Positions 16,045-24,670 of a DNA stretch of 32,903 nucleotides are shown in pieces. The position numbers were made by a program, and so were the translations under genes. Under the pieces are notes generated by a model. The model saw only the letters and a list, made by a program, of their open reading frames with translations, was not told the origin of the DNA and did not search any database. Origin of the DNA: Defluviitaleaceae bacterium (GTDB lineage: Bacteria > Bacillota > Clostridia > Lachnospirales > WQUN01); assembly GCA_009786535.1 (NCBI GenBank), contig WQRX01000040.1:1-32903 (forward strand), read 5' to 3'. Each line of letters opens with the position of its first letter. Position 1 is the first letter of the stretch.

Positions 16045-16073
16045 TTACAATCGTGTAACATATGCATTATAAA
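16045..16073 (+). promoter_or_regulatory. Candidate promoter for the sugar ABC ATPase gene
   Basis: TATAAA (16068-16073) lies 17 bp after TTACAA (16045-16050), a weak -35. AAAGGAGG (16087-16094) follows, then the ATG at 16101. The 160-bp region between the divergent gerA and ATPase genes otherwise shows nothing definite. Confidence 0.35.
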
Positions 16074-16100
16074 ATCGACTTATCGAAAAGGAGGACGCAA

Positions 16101-17213
16101 ATGGCGGGTTTAGAGCTTAAGAACATTATCAAACGTTACCCGAACGGCGTTGTAGCAGTAAATGATTTTAGTATGAAGATTGCAGACAAGGAATTTATTA
16201 TCTTTGTTGGTCCGTCCGGTTGCGGTAAAACCACTACCCTGCGTATGATTGCAGGCTTGGAGGAAATTACCGAAGGCGAACTTTACATCGGCGACAAGTT
16301 AATGAATGACGTTGCCCCCAAAGACCGTGACATAGCGATGGTTTTCCAAAACTACGCACTGTACCCTCACATGAGTGTATATGACAACATGGCATTTGGT
16401 CTAAAGCTTCGCAAAACCCCAAAAGCCGAGATTGAAAAGCGTGTACACGAGGCTGCGCGTATTTTGGATATCGAGCATTTGTTAGACCGTAAGCCCAAGG
16501 CGCTCTCGGGCGGTCAACGTCAGCGTGTAGCTATGGGGCGCGCCATTGTACGTGAGCCTAAGGTTTTCCTTATGGACGAACCGCTCTCAAACCTTGACGC
16601 AAAGCTGCGCGTGCAAATGCGTACCGAAATTACAAAGCTGCACCAAAAACTGCAAACCACCTTCATCTACGTAACCCATGACCAAACGGAAGCGATGACG
16701 CTGGGTACACGCATTGTTGTTATGTCTAACGGTGTAGCCCAACAGGTAGACAGCCCCGTTAATTTGTACAACAAGCCTAACTCTATCTTTGTTGCGACCT
16801 TCATCGGTTCGCCGCAGATGAATATGATTGAAGCTTCTGTCGAAAAACAAGGCAATGATTGCTTCCTCACCTTCGGCGAATTTAAAGTAAAATTGCCCGA
16901 AGCAAAGGCACGTGCCGTTATCGACGGCGGTTACGACGGCAAGCAGGTTATTATGGGTATCCGCCCCGAGGACTTAAAAGATGAAGAAATGTTCATCAGC
17001 CAAAGCCCCGACACGGTTATCTCCTGCGAAGTAGAAGTAACCGAATTGCTTGGCGCGGAGGTTTACCTGTACCTGCTGTGTGCGGGTCAACAGCTTACCG
17101 CCCGCGTAAACCCCCGCTCTACCGCCAAAACCAACGACGTTATCAAAATGGCGCTGGATGCAAACCGCATTCATGTGTTTGATAAAGAAACAGAGCAGGT
17201 TATTACCAACTAG
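16101..17213 (+). CDS. Carbohydrate ABC transporter ATP-binding subunit (MsmX/UgpC family)
   Basis: A 370-residue ATPase of the family that energises oligosaccharide and glycerol-phosphate importers (MsmX, MsmK, UgpC). Walker A is GPSGCGKT (37-44), the Q-loop VFQNYALYPHM, signature LSGGQ (135-139), Walker B VFLMDEP (155-161), and H-loop H193. The last 130 residues form the regulatory TOBE-type domain (IRPEDLKDEEMF, VTELLGAEVYLYL). AAAGGAGG sits 6 nt before the chosen ATG, and the family starts with MAGLELKNI-like sequence, so an upstream in-frame start is rejected. No permease or binding-protein gene is nearby, which suits a shared ATPase serving several sugar importers encoded elsewhere. Confidence 0.93.
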   Translation: MAGLELKNIIKRYPNGVVAVNDFSMKIADKEFIIFVGPSGCGKTTTLRMIAGLEEITEGELYIGDKLMNDVAPKDRDIAMVFQNYALYPHMSVYDNMAFGLKLRKTPKAEIEKRVHEAARILDIEHLLDRKPKALSGGQRQRVAMGRAIVREPKVFLMDEPLSNLDAKLRVQMRTEITKLHQKLQTTFIYVTHDQTEAMTLGTRIVVMSNGVAQQVDSPVNLYNKPNSIFVATFIGSPQMNMIEASVEKQGNDCFLTFGEFKVKLPEAKARAVIDGGYDGKQVIMGIRPEDLKDEEMFISQSPDTVISCEVEVTELLGAEVYLYLLCAGQQLTARVNPRSTAKTNDVIKMALDANRIHVFDKETEQVITN

Positions 17214-17236
17214 CACTAAGCATTTTATTACAAATG

Positions 17237-17268
17237 AACCCGCGCAGTAAAAATTGCGCGGGTTTTAT
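17237..17268 (+). terminator. Rho-independent terminator after the ABC ATPase gene
   Basis: AACCCGCGCA (17237-17246) and TGCGCGGGTT (17255-17264) form a perfect 10-bp GC-rich stem with an 8-nt loop, followed by TTATAT. It separates the ATPase gene from the next gene and rules out a start codon for that gene inside the hairpin. Confidence 0.85.
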
Positions 17269-17296
17269 ATTAAAATTTTGCACGGGGGCTTTACAT

Positions 17297-18844
17297 ATGG
17301 CACAAAACACCACCGACATAGGACCCGTAATACGGGCGGTTAAGCAAGCGAATAAAAACATTGAACTGGTGCAGGAGGCTGTGTACCAAACCGATGAAAA
17401 TATGCAAGCCTTGCTGGAAGGTATAGAAAACCTTACGGCGGCGTTCCATAGCTTTACGGCAAGCTATGCACTGGGCAAACGGCAGGAAGCCGCCATTGCG
17501 CGGTTGGCAAGCATAACAACCCGGCGCGGTGAAAAATTTAAGGCACAGACGCATATACGCCAAACCGCAATTACGGTGCATAACTTATTGCATGAAGGAA
17601 AAACCAATGAAGCAAAAACATTACTTTCCAACCTCGTTGAAGCAAACGAGGCGCCTAACTACTGGCTTTCTGCTTGCCTTGCGGTGGTTTCTGCGTGGCT
17701 AAACAACAAGCCGCGCGTAACAAAAACGGCGTTAAAGCAAGCCATTCAGCTAAGCGCAGGTAACACAAGTCATGTGCTTATGTTTTTTCTTCTGCTGTGT
17801 CACAACGCAGGGCGGCAAAAAGCGGCGATGGCGTGGGCGCAAACACTGTTCACCAATGCGCATATTGACGCCGTTACCCCCACGGCGGAAGCACTGCTTA
17901 ACGCATACCGCGCGGGACTTTTTGGCACGGAAGAAGCCGCACTAACACTGGAAATGCCAAGCAAAACCAACTGGCTTGCGGTTTTTAACGAAAAGCGCCC
18001 AACGCTCCCCGACGATGCGTACCCGCTTTTACAACAACACAGCCCCCACTGGGCGGCACTAAAAAACGCCGTGCAAACGGCGCAATTGCATTCCTGCGCG
18101 CTAACGTTCCTTACAGAAATGTTAAACGGGGACGATATACCCCACGATTTACTACAGCTGCTGGAAAATGAATTAACCGCGCTTATCCAATCTCCCGACG
18201 ACGAGGAACTCCCCCTACTCGCGCAGGCGCAGTATGAACAACGCATCATTGATTGCGGCGGCGATGAAGCACAAGCCCGCGGGGAAACGCAGAGCATTCC
18301 CCACATACCCAACCCGGCGCTAACGCTTATTTTGTCACGCAGGCAGGTACGCGCAGCCTATGCCTATATTGTGCAGTCCGCTTCACTACCCGAAGAAATT
18401 ACCCTTACCACAAGCGATTTTTCCGCGCCTATAACCGCAGAAGCCTCCGACGCTTCGATATTAGAGGCATGCCGCCGTTTTTATGACGCGAAAAAGCAAG
18501 CAAGCTTAGCGAGCATTTCACCGACCTTTGTCGTTTTTGGCATTGCATTTTTTCTTGGCGGAAAGCATTTTATACATGCCGTACAACTAGAAAAATACCG
18601 CCAAGCCATGGAAGCCAACCTAGACCGCGAACGAGACGAAAATATGCAAACCCTCCGCGATTTACTGGCAGAGTTATCGCACCTTCGCAGCGAAATTTCC
18701 AATGCGCAAGCCGATTATCACGCGGTAATGCAATTGATTGACGGCTTAACCCTTTCCCCTGCCGCCAAACCCGCACGCAAAGTAAAAACACTTGAACCCA
18801 AATATGGGCAAAACTTCCCGCCGTGGGATATAAAACCGTTGTAA
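17297..18844 (+). CDS. Helical membrane-associated protein with C-terminal coiled coil, function unknown
   Basis: I do not recognise this 515-residue protein. The ATG at 17297 (MAQNTTDIG) has GGGGGC about 7 nt upstream. Residues 1-60 look like a coiled coil (VIRAVKQANKNIELVQEAVY). Residues 75-380 are alanine- and leucine-rich helical hairpins of TPR-like appearance (LLHEGKTNEAKTLLSNLVEA, then YWLSACLAVVSAWL). A short hydrophobic segment near residue 410 (TFVVFGIAFFLGG) might be a membrane helix, and residues 425-495 form a charged coiled coil (DRERDENMQTLRDLLAEL). The arrangement suggests a scaffold or tethering protein. It has its own terminator-insulated start, so it is probably not in one transcript with the ATPase. 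Confidence 0.7.
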   Translation: MAQNTTDIGPVIRAVKQANKNIELVQEAVYQTDENMQALLEGIENLTAAFHSFTASYALGKRQEAAIARLASITTRRGEKFKAQTHIRQTAITVHNLLHEGKTNEAKTLLSNLVEANEAPNYWLSACLAVVSAWLNNKPRVTKTALKQAIQLSAGNTSHVLMFFLLLCHNAGRQKAAMAWAQTLFTNAHIDAVTPTAEALLNAYRAGLFGTEEAALTLEMPSKTNWLAVFNEKRPTLPDDAYPLLQQHSPHWAALKNAVQTAQLHSCALTFLTEMLNGDDIPHDLLQLLENELTALIQSPDDEELPLLAQAQYEQRIIDCGGDEAQARGETQSIPHIPNPALTLILSRRQVRAAYAYIVQSASLPEEITLTTSDFSAPITAEASDASILEACRRFYDAKKQASLASISPTFVVFGIAFFLGGKHFIHAVQLEKYRQAMEANLDRERDENMQTLRDLLAELSHLRSEISNAQADYHAVMQLIDGLTLSPAAKPARKVKTLEPKYGQNFPPWDIKPL

Positions 18845-18920
18845 TATTCTCCCTGTGCAGCGCATAAGATAGCGTAAGAATTTATGCAAAGCGGATTCCG
18901 CTTCATCACAGGAGGTAATT

Positions 18921-19379
18921 ATGGGTGGCACGAAAATTTTTGTACTACAGATGAACGACATTATACGGTGGGGGCTTTTTGCGCTGGCAGGCATTGTATT
19001 GCTGGTTGCGCTATTATTTTTCCTTTTACCGCGCGGACGCGGCGAAGCGGAAACCAACGAGGAATTGCCACGCCCCACAACCCAAGCGCGTTACATACCC
19101 GGCGTTTACGCGGCGACCATCATTCTTAATAACGAACCCGTACAAGTGCGCGTAACCGTAAGCGAAAACGAGATTCTCTCCATTTACATGACCGACCTGG
19201 CAGAAATTTCGCAAATCTTCTTCCCTCTCTTCGAGCCTCGTATGCGCGACCTCGCCGAAGAAATTCTTCGCTACCAGTCCGCGTACATTGACCCGACGAC
19301 GGATTACCCCGTAACAACAAGCATACTGCAGCAAGCGGTCATTGCTGCACTGCAATTGGCGTATCCGCAGGGTGATTGA
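18921..19379 (+). CDS. Membrane-anchored FMN-binding-like domain protein
   Basis: A 152-residue protein with an N-terminal membrane helix (GLFALAGIVLLVALLFFLLP), a basic stop (RGRG) and an extracytoplasmic domain. The domain has the FMN_bind-like order. YIPGVYAATIILNNEPVQVRV is the strand pair, then ENEILSIYM, a central helix, RYQSAYIDPTTDYPVTTS in place of the usual D-x-x-S-G-A-T-x-T-S flavin attachment motif, and a final helix QQAVIAALQLA. The key S-G-A-T is changed to Y-P-V-T, so covalent flavin binding is uncertain. A clear ACAGGAGG lies before the ATG. It follows the coiled-coil protein by 76 bp and could share its transcript. Confidence 0.6.
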   Translation: MGGTKIFVLQMNDIIRWGLFALAGIVLLVALLFFLLPRGRGEAETNEELPRPTTQARYIPGVYAATIILNNEPVQVRVTVSENEILSIYMTDLAEISQIFFPLFEPRMRDLAEEILRYQSAYIDPTTDYPVTTSILQQAVIAALQLAYPQGD

Positions 19380-19410
19380 TTGAGGGATTAGATGATTAAA
19401 ACCTTAACCC

Positions 19411-19584
19411 TCACTCAAACAAATCCCGTAGCAACGGCGTTACTTTTTCCTCTATCCGTTTATCCAGTTCGTCCAAAAATGAATATGCCTCCGCGCTTAT
19501 AAAACGTGCGCGGCGTATTTTGGGTCTATACATCATCTGCAATAAACGGTTACGCAAGCGAATGCGGTACGACACAGTAAACAT
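19411..19584 (-). CDS. Small basic protein, 57 residues, unknown function
   Basis: A short frame beginning MFTVSYRIRLRNRLLQ and ending with TPLLRDLFE. The first 30 residues are strongly basic (RIRLRNR, RPKIRRAR) and the rest is an amphipathic acidic helix (FLDELDKRIEEKV), a composition unlike random sequence. AGGGGGG is 6 nt before the ATG, a good ribosome site, but those bases are also one arm of the trmB terminator (19588-19627). The frame fills most of the otherwise gene-free 246-bp gap. No homologue is recognised. It could be a shadow frame, so confidence is moderate. Confidence 0.45.
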   Translation of the reverse strand: MFTVSYRIRLRNRLLQMMYRPKIRRARFISAEAYSFLDELDKRIEEKVTPLLRDLFE

Positions 19585-19587
19585 AAA

Positions 19588-19627
19588 AATCCCCCCTGCT
19601 GTTAATGTATGCGGGAGGGATTTTTTT
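19588..19627. terminator. Bidirectional terminator at the trmB 3' end
   Basis: AATCCCCCCTGC (19588-19599) and GCGGGAGGGATT (19611-19622) make a 12-bp stem with one mismatch and an 11-nt loop. The plus strand then has a run of seven T (19621-19627), and the minus strand reads GGGATTTTT before the start of the small gene. The trmB stop codon (19626-19628) touches the T run. Confidence 0.8.
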
Positions 19628-20276
19628 AGCGCATGGCTTTTGGCGGCATTGCCTCTAAGCGGTATATCGGTCCGTGCTTTGAAAATTTTTCCTCGTACTC
19701 GGTTACTACGTTATCCTCGGGCATGTTTGCGTGCAGGTCTAGGGAAATATTTTGCATTTTCCAGCCTTCGGCGTTAAAACTTTCTAACGAAAATTCGAAT
19801 AAAATTCGGTTATCGGTCTTAAAATGGACTTCGGGAATAGCGAGCTGCGTGTATAGCCGTAGAAAATTGGCGTGGGTTAAGCGCCGCTTTGCCCACTTTT
19901 TTTTGTTAGGCCACGGGTCACAAAAATTGATGTACAGGCGGTCAATTTCCTCGGGAATAAAACGGGTGGCAAGCTCGGTTACGTCCAACAACAAAAAAGC
20001 CAATGAAAGAGGAGTTTCTTGCGCGAGGGCTTCGCCCCGCCTTGCGGCGGCGGCGAGTACCGCTTGCTCTCTTTCAATGGCTATATAATTGATGTGCGGG
20101 TTGCGGCGGGCATTTTCGGTAATAAAACGACCCTTTCCGCAACCAATTTCCATATGAATGGGTCGGCTGTTGTTAAAATGCGCACGCAAGGGAATTGCAC
20201 CTTCCGCCGTAGGGCGGATTATCAGCGGATTGCTATCCAGTTCCGCAGGCGCCCATTTTTTTCTTCTGGCACGCAT
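19626..20276 (-). CDS. trmB: tRNA (guanine-N7-)-methyltransferase TrmB
   Basis: A 216-residue enzyme that makes m7G46 in the variable loop of tRNA using SAM. The SAM motif is HMEIGCGKGRFI (about 41-52), the family opening MRARRKKWAPAEL is present, and the signature INFCDPWPNKKKWAKRRL is decisive, followed by KTDNRILFEFSLE and TEYEEKFSKHGPIYRLEA at the end, as in bacterial TrmB. It starts 13 nt after the stop of the EAL-HDOD gene and has no obvious ribosome site, so it may be translated by coupling. A strong terminator follows. Confidence 0.95.
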   Translation of the reverse strand: MRARRKKWAPAELDSNPLIIRPTAEGAIPLRAHFNNSRPIHMEIGCGKGRFITENARRNPHINYIAIEREQAVLAAAARRGEALAQETPLSLAFLLLDVTELATRFIPEEIDRLYINFCDPWPNKKKWAKRRLTHANFLRLYTQLAIPEVHFKTDNRILFEFSLESFNAEGWKMQNISLDLHANMPEDNVVTEYEEKFSKHGPIYRLEAMPPKAMR

Positions 20277-20289
20277 CTTGTGTTACGTG

Positions 20290-21534
20290 TTAAATCTCTT
20301 CAGATTCTACGGTCATATTAATCATTTGTGCGTACCACACAAGCGCGTCGCGGTATGCCATGTGAATATCGTCTACCGAAATTTGACGCATTAACGCAAT
20401 GCGCGAAATTTCCGCCCATGCGCCTTGCTCGTAGGTAAGCACAAAGTTAAGCACATCGAAGTGCGAGCCCTTCCTGTCTACCAACGCCTCATAAATAGCA
20501 CCGGGGACAAATACCATGCCCAGCGCGTCTTTTATCGGCACGGAAAGCACTACGTCCAGCACCGAGAACAAGCCCATAAGGAATAAATTCTCATTTGCCA
20601 TTGCCATGCCAAAGTGCTTGCCCATGTTTTCGCAAAACTTGGCGCGAAGCAAGGAGATGCGCGTTACTTCCGACGGATTATCCGCGCACAGCGCATTTGT
20701 TACGGCGGCGGCGACCCATTTACGGATTTCGCGCTGCCCCAGCATTGCAGCGGCTTGGTTTAAATTCTTAATTTCGCTGCGTGCGGCACTTGCCGTGTTC
20801 ACCAGCTTCATAAATTGCACCGCAAGCGCCATGTCTTGGCGCACCGTGCGGGTAAAGGTTTGGAAGTCAAAATCTTCCTTATTTACGATGTTAAGTAGCT
20901 GGATGTAGTTCACCTTTAGCGGCGTTAGCGCGTTTTGCTTTGCCGATGAAGGAATATGCACCTTGTAAAACGGTCCGTCAAAAAGGTCAATGCTTGAGTG
21001 CTTAATCATGTCGAAGATGGGCTGTTCCTCAATATCCGTCGCCACTACCGTAGCGCGGGGGAATTTCTTTTGCACAATACGCGCGTGGCTTGCCAAATGG
21101 TTGGGCGGCAGGCGCAGGAAAACGAAGTCCGTATAGGGTACAAACGGCTCAATTTCGTCCATATTATTTTGGTATATAATGGTGAAACGGAAGCCCAATT
21201 TGTTAAAACGCTTCATGCGGTCAAGCACCGATTGCTCGGGTTTTACGCGTTTATCTAAAATAAACACGATTTTGCTTGGCATGTCTTTGATGTCCGCTTC
21301 CAAATCCGTCATTAGCAGTATTTGCGAAATGGGCACAAAAAGCGGCTTGTCTTGGGTTAGCGCATCCAAGCCTACTATGTTAATAAAATCAAAGAACGGC
21401 GAATTCATAGCCCTATCCAATGGGTTAGACTTCACCGATTCCAATATCGCGTTACCAAATTGATATGACAAATAATAACCCTCAACAATCATACCACTGG
21501 TAAATAGCGGCTTGGGCACAAGTAAATATTGCAT
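20290..21534 (-). CDS. Degenerate EAL plus HDOD domain signalling protein (YuxH-like)
   Basis: A 414-residue protein with the layout of the YuxH/HDOD group. Residues 1-185 are a degenerate EAL-type barrel (LLVPKPLFTSGMIVEGYYL at the start, KIVFILDKRVKPEQSVLDRM, FRFTIIYQNN), without the E-x-L and metal residues needed to cleave cyclic-di-GMP. Residues 195-405 are the HDOD domain (LLNIVNKEDFDFQTFTRTV, QFMKLVNTASAARSEIKNL, AAMLGQREIRKWVAA), an HD-like fold that lacks catalytic histidines. Such proteins act as regulatory scaffolds. The ATG at 21534 is preferred over an upstream GTG at 21570 because AAGGAG lies 7 nt before it. Confidence 0.85.
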   Translation of the reverse strand: MQYLLVPKPLFTSGMIVEGYYLSYQFGNAILESVKSNPLDRAMNSPFFDFINIVGLDALTQDKPLFVPISQILLMTDLEADIKDMPSKIVFILDKRVKPEQSVLDRMKRFNKLGFRFTIIYQNNMDEIEPFVPYTDFVFLRLPPNHLASHARIVQKKFPRATVVATDIEEQPIFDMIKHSSIDLFDGPFYKVHIPSSAKQNALTPLKVNYIQLLNIVNKEDFDFQTFTRTVRQDMALAVQFMKLVNTASAARSEIKNLNQAAAMLGQREIRKWVAAAVTNALCADNPSEVTRISLLRAKFCENMGKHFGMAMANENLFLMGLFSVLDVVLSVPIKDALGMVFVPGAIYEALVDRKGSHFDVLNFVLTYEQGAWAEISRIALMRQISVDDIHMAYRDALVWYAQMINMTVESEEI

Positions 21535-21599
21535 ATCATCGCTCCTTAGGTCATTGAGGTATTCTTCCACATTGTAACCTAAGGGTAAAATAAAAACAA

Positions 21600-22454
21600 C
21601 TATTTTTCAATTTTATCCAATAGAATTTTCACGGGCACCCCGGAAGGGCGATTACTGCGTAACAAACGGAACAGGCAATGCGCATCTCCTTGTGTTAAGC
21701 GGTTCATTCCCTCTTGGCACGAAAGGCTTGCAGCAAAGCCTGCTTCGTCCAATATTTGCTGCGCGCCTTCGCTGATTACACCCAACGGAAAGGTGAAGGT
21801 CGTCGGCGTAAAGCCAATTTCTTCTTCACAACGTTTTTGCAATTTTTGTAAATCTTGCAGCAGCCGTGTGTGATAAGCGGTGCTCGATTCACCTCGATTA
21901 CGCCCTGCGCCGTTTCGCCCATGCACGTCGTAACCGTGGCTTTGTATCTCGCACCGCCCCGAAAGGTGCATTTCACGTATTTGCGCCCACGTAAGATTAG
22001 GGTATTTTGCCTTCGGATTTTTTTCCGCCTGCGGACTGTATTTGTCGGCGGCTTGCCCAATGACTGAAAAAACGGCGCGTTTATCGTATTTTTCCAGCAA
22101 AGGAAGCACGTAATTTACGTCCCCCGTATTTCCATCGTCAAACGTAAGCACAATGGGCTTTGCGGGCAGCGTACCGTTGTGATGCACAAAATTAATCAAA
22201 TCCGCCATTAGCACCGTTTCATATCCCGCGTCCTGTAAATATTTTAAATCCGCCTCCAGCTCGGCAGGACGAATGCCGTACTTGCCGATATATTTACCGT
22301 TTTCCGTCACCAAATGATACATGATAATCGGCACAAAGGCTTCATTTTTTGGAAAGGTTAGCATATCTGCCGCCCCCTGCACCTGCACAGGAAAAATGAG
22401 GAAAAAAATGCACACCCCAATGAGTGTGCGTAAGAATAGACGAAAATTTTTCAT
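21600..22454 (-). CDS. Secreted polysaccharide deacetylase
   Basis: A 284-residue NodB-type carbohydrate esterase 4. The N-terminal signal peptide (LFLRTLIGVCIFFLIF) is followed by PIIMYHLVTE, the catalytic TFDDG loop with the base and metal aspartates, and SHGYDVH with the H-x4-H zinc ligands, then TTFTFPLGV and a closing region with a leucine that would line the pocket (CLFRLLRSNRPSG). It probably removes acetyl groups from peptidoglycan or another wall glycan outside the cell. AAGGAG lies 10 nt before the ATG at 22454; a GTG at 22463 is an alternative but too close to it. The stop codon lies 65 nt from the EAL-HDOD gene start. Confidence 0.9.
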   Translation of the reverse strand: MKNFRLFLRTLIGVCIFFLIFPVQVQGAADMLTFPKNEAFVPIIMYHLVTENGKYIGKYGIRPAELEADLKYLQDAGYETVLMADLINFVHHNGTLPAKPIVLTFDDGNTGDVNYVLPLLEKYDKRAVFSVIGQAADKYSPQAEKNPKAKYPNLTWAQIREMHLSGRCEIQSHGYDVHGRNGAGRNRGESSTAYHTRLLQDLQKLQKRCEEEIGFTPTTFTFPLGVISEGAQQILDEAGFAASLSCQEGMNRLTQGDAHCLFRLLRSNRPSGVPVKILLDKIEK

Positions 22455-22507
22455 CGCATACACGCTCCTTTTTGCGTAGTATGCCGCGCCGCGTGCGTTT
22501 TAATGCA

Positions 22508-23506
22508 TTAAAGCCCCGCGTGCTTCTTCTTTACCCGAATATCCTCGCCGAAAAATTTTAACATTTTGTAATACCCAATAATGCGCGAAACGATGCGCTC
22601 GGTATATTTTGCGTCCATTTCTTCGGCGGTTAAATTGGTGGAAATTACGGTGCTTCGCCCGTCCAGCAAGCGCTGGTTAATTACGTCAAACAATGCCGAA
22701 TCGGTTATTATGGTCGAAAATTCCGCCCCCAGGTCGTCTAGAATAAGCAAATCCGTTTCCTGCACTGCGTCTAATTGGTTATCGTCGTCCGCTTCGCGGT
22801 CGCGGTTAAATTGCCGGTCTTGTATCATTTTAAACAGGCGTGGCGCGGTAACGTACAGCACGGTAAAGCCCGAATCCAGCACCGCTTTGGCGATGCAGTG
22901 ACACAGATAGGTTTTACCAAGTCCTGTTTTTCCGTAAAAGAGCAAATTATCTGCCCCTGCCGTAAAATCCTTGGCAAAGCGCTCTGCAATTTTGCGGACC
23001 ATTTTCATATTATCGCGGGGGGAAAGCCCCTCATTTTCTATCACCATTTGGCTGAATAGGCTTAGCTTAAATTTATCAAAATTTTCCTTCGCCAGCACAT
23101 CGTTTAAATTTGACATGGTGTAAAATTTGTCTATAAGCCGCTGTTTAAGGCAATTACATTGTATGGGGGAAGTGCTTTCGCGGTTTGTGTACCCCGTATC
23201 AGCACACGAACTGCACTGGTAGATGTCGGTCAAATAGTCGTCGGGAATGCCCTCTTTGGTAAGCAAACTTGCTTTTTCCTGCATTAAAGCTTCCTGCTTT
23301 GCCCGCGCCTCGCGTACCGAGTCGCCCCCCGCTAATGCAAGGCGCACCAAGAAAATGCCCATCTGCGCAAGTTCGCGGTCAATCACACGCACGCGGGGCA
23401 GTGCTTCGTATAACTGCGCTTGCCGCCGCTCGCGTAAATTTAACGCCTCATGCTGTGCGGCTTCGTACCCGCGCATAATCTCTTTGTATGCCGATAAATT
23501 TCCCAT
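22508..23506 (-). CDS. DnaC/DnaI-type replicative helicase loader
   Basis: A 332-residue AAA+ ATPase that loads the replicative helicase. The N-terminal part holds a coiled segment and a zinc-finger-like C98-x2-C101 ... C117-x-C119. The ATPase part has Walker A YGKTGLGKTYL (about 191-201), Walker B LLILDDLG, sensor-like STNLTAEEM, and the arginine region TERIVSRIIG near the C-terminus. The length and zinc-finger order match the Firmicute DnaI group. It starts 3 nt after the stop of the DnaD-like gene, so the two form a primosome operon. Confidence 0.9.
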   Translation of the reverse strand: MGNLSAYKEIMRGYEAAQHEALNLRERRQAQLYEALPRVRVIDRELAQMGIFLVRLALAGGDSVREARAKQEALMQEKASLLTKEGIPDDYLTDIYQCSSCADTGYTNRESTSPIQCNCLKQRLIDKFYTMSNLNDVLAKENFDKFKLSLFSQMVIENEGLSPRDNMKMVRKIAERFAKDFTAGADNLLFYGKTGLGKTYLCHCIAKAVLDSGFTVLYVTAPRLFKMIQDRQFNRDREADDDNQLDAVQETDLLILDDLGAEFSTIITDSALFDVINQRLLDGRSTVISTNLTAEEMDAKYTERIVSRIIGYYKMLKFFGEDIRVKKKHAGL

Positions 23507-23509
23507 TTG

Positions 23510-24589
23510 TTAGCCCTGCATTTCCCGTAAAAGTAATTCCCGCTCTTTGCGCTCAATGGCAGAATAATCATTTACCCGCTGCGTAAAATTAGCAAATTTT
23601 GTGGATTTGGGCTTAATAATACGCAGTGGCGGTTTGCCGCTTTCCCTGCCCTTGGTAAACTCCTCGTCTGCGATGTGTACCGCTTCCAATGTTTTTACGC
23701 CCGCGTTGTACCATGCGGCGATAATTTTATCCACATAGGTAAACTTGGGCTTGCCGATTTGCACGCTTGCCCGGTCACACGCCTCTAAAATGAGCGGCAG
23801 AGGCATTGCCCATTCGGTGCGCCATTTTTCTATGTATTTCTTTTGGGAAGGGGTAACATGCCCCCCGCTTTGCCCCATTGCTTGTAAAATAGCACGGTAC
23901 GCCGTGTCAAAGGTTTCGGTATATTCGCGCGCTTTTTGAGCGCTGTCTATGCCGCGGTCTGCCCAGTCGAGGGCGCATTTTTCAATGTAACGCAAATTGC
24001 GATGGTTATGCTCGGCACAATAGACAAGCAGAAAATCCAATACTTCCACGGGCAGGCGAAGCCAGTCGTAAAAGCCGAAAAGCACGTTCATGTCGTGGTA
24101 GGTTAACAGTTTGCCCAGCGTTTCCTCGGCGCGGTTAAAAAGCTGCGCAACCTCGTGGCTTTTTTCCTTAAACAGGGTAAGCTCGTCCACATTATAAACG
24201 GGACGCTCGGTTGCGGGGGTAAAATTTTTCTCCGCCGCAGGGGCGGTTATTTGGGCAACTTTCGGAGCCGCTTTGGGAACGGCTTTAGCAACCGCCCATT
24301 GTTCGGGCGGCAGGAAGGCAATGGTCATCTCCGGTGCGGGGCTTTCTATTGCGACAATACCTGTCTCTTCCCAGTGGCGCCATGCGTTGTATACGTCCGT
24401 TTCTAAGATATTAAAGCGGGACGCCAACGCACTTGTAGTAACGGGTTCGCCGCCTTGCATACAGCGCAAGCTATACAAATAAATTAATGCGTATACCGGG
24501 GGACAGGCACTCATATACTGGTCTATAAAGGGACATGGAACTGCCATTACGGGGCTTTCGTACCCCAGCCGTAAACGAATTGCACTCAT
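23510..24589 (-). CDS. DnaD/DnaB-domain replication initiation protein
   Basis: A 359-residue protein with the DnaB/DnaD pattern of Firmicute primosome proteins. The N-terminal winged-helix part has YALIYLYSLRCMQGGEPVTT and ILETDVYNAWRHWEETGIV. After a variable, alanine- and proline-rich linker comes the DnaD C-terminal domain with EETLGKLLTYHDMNVLFGFYDWLRLP and VEVLDFLLVYCAEHNHRNLRYIEKCALDWADRGI, including the characteristic Y-x-x-x-I-x-x-D/W type motif. It assists DnaI and the helicase at origins and stalled forks. The ATG at 24589 has AAAGGA 12 nt upstream. Several DnaA-box matches lie 80-370 bp upstream. Confidence 0.9.
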   Translation of the reverse strand: MSAIRLRLGYESPVMAVPCPFIDQYMSACPPVYALIYLYSLRCMQGGEPVTTSALASRFNILETDVYNAWRHWEETGIVAIESPAPEMTIAFLPPEQWAVAKAVPKAAPKVAQITAPAAEKNFTPATERPVYNVDELTLFKEKSHEVAQLFNRAEETLGKLLTYHDMNVLFGFYDWLRLPVEVLDFLLVYCAEHNHRNLRYIEKCALDWADRGIDSAQKAREYTETFDTAYRAILQAMGQSGGHVTPSQKKYIEKWRTEWAMPLPLILEACDRASVQIGKPKFTYVDKIIAAWYNAGVKTLEAVHIADEEFTKGRESGKPPLRIIKPKSTKFANFTQRVNDYSAIERKERELLLREMQG

Positions 24590-24670
24590 TCTGTATCGCC
24601 GTCCTTTGCGAAATTCTCCCGCCCCATGTAAATAATCATACGCTACATTTTCCCATTTGAATACGAAAAT

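Noticed and set aside
15941..16060. Sigma-G type promoter for the gerA operon
   Set aside because: Expected from the gene family, but no pair of boxes with acceptable sequence and spacing was found.
17234..17296. Earlier start for the helical membrane-associated protein
   Set aside because: It falls in the perfect terminator hairpin of the ABC ATPase gene; the ATG at 17297 has a ribosome site.
19384..19415. Inverted repeat GAGGG ... CCCTC after the FMN-bind-like gene
   Set aside because: Bulged stem and no T run, so a terminator is not supported.
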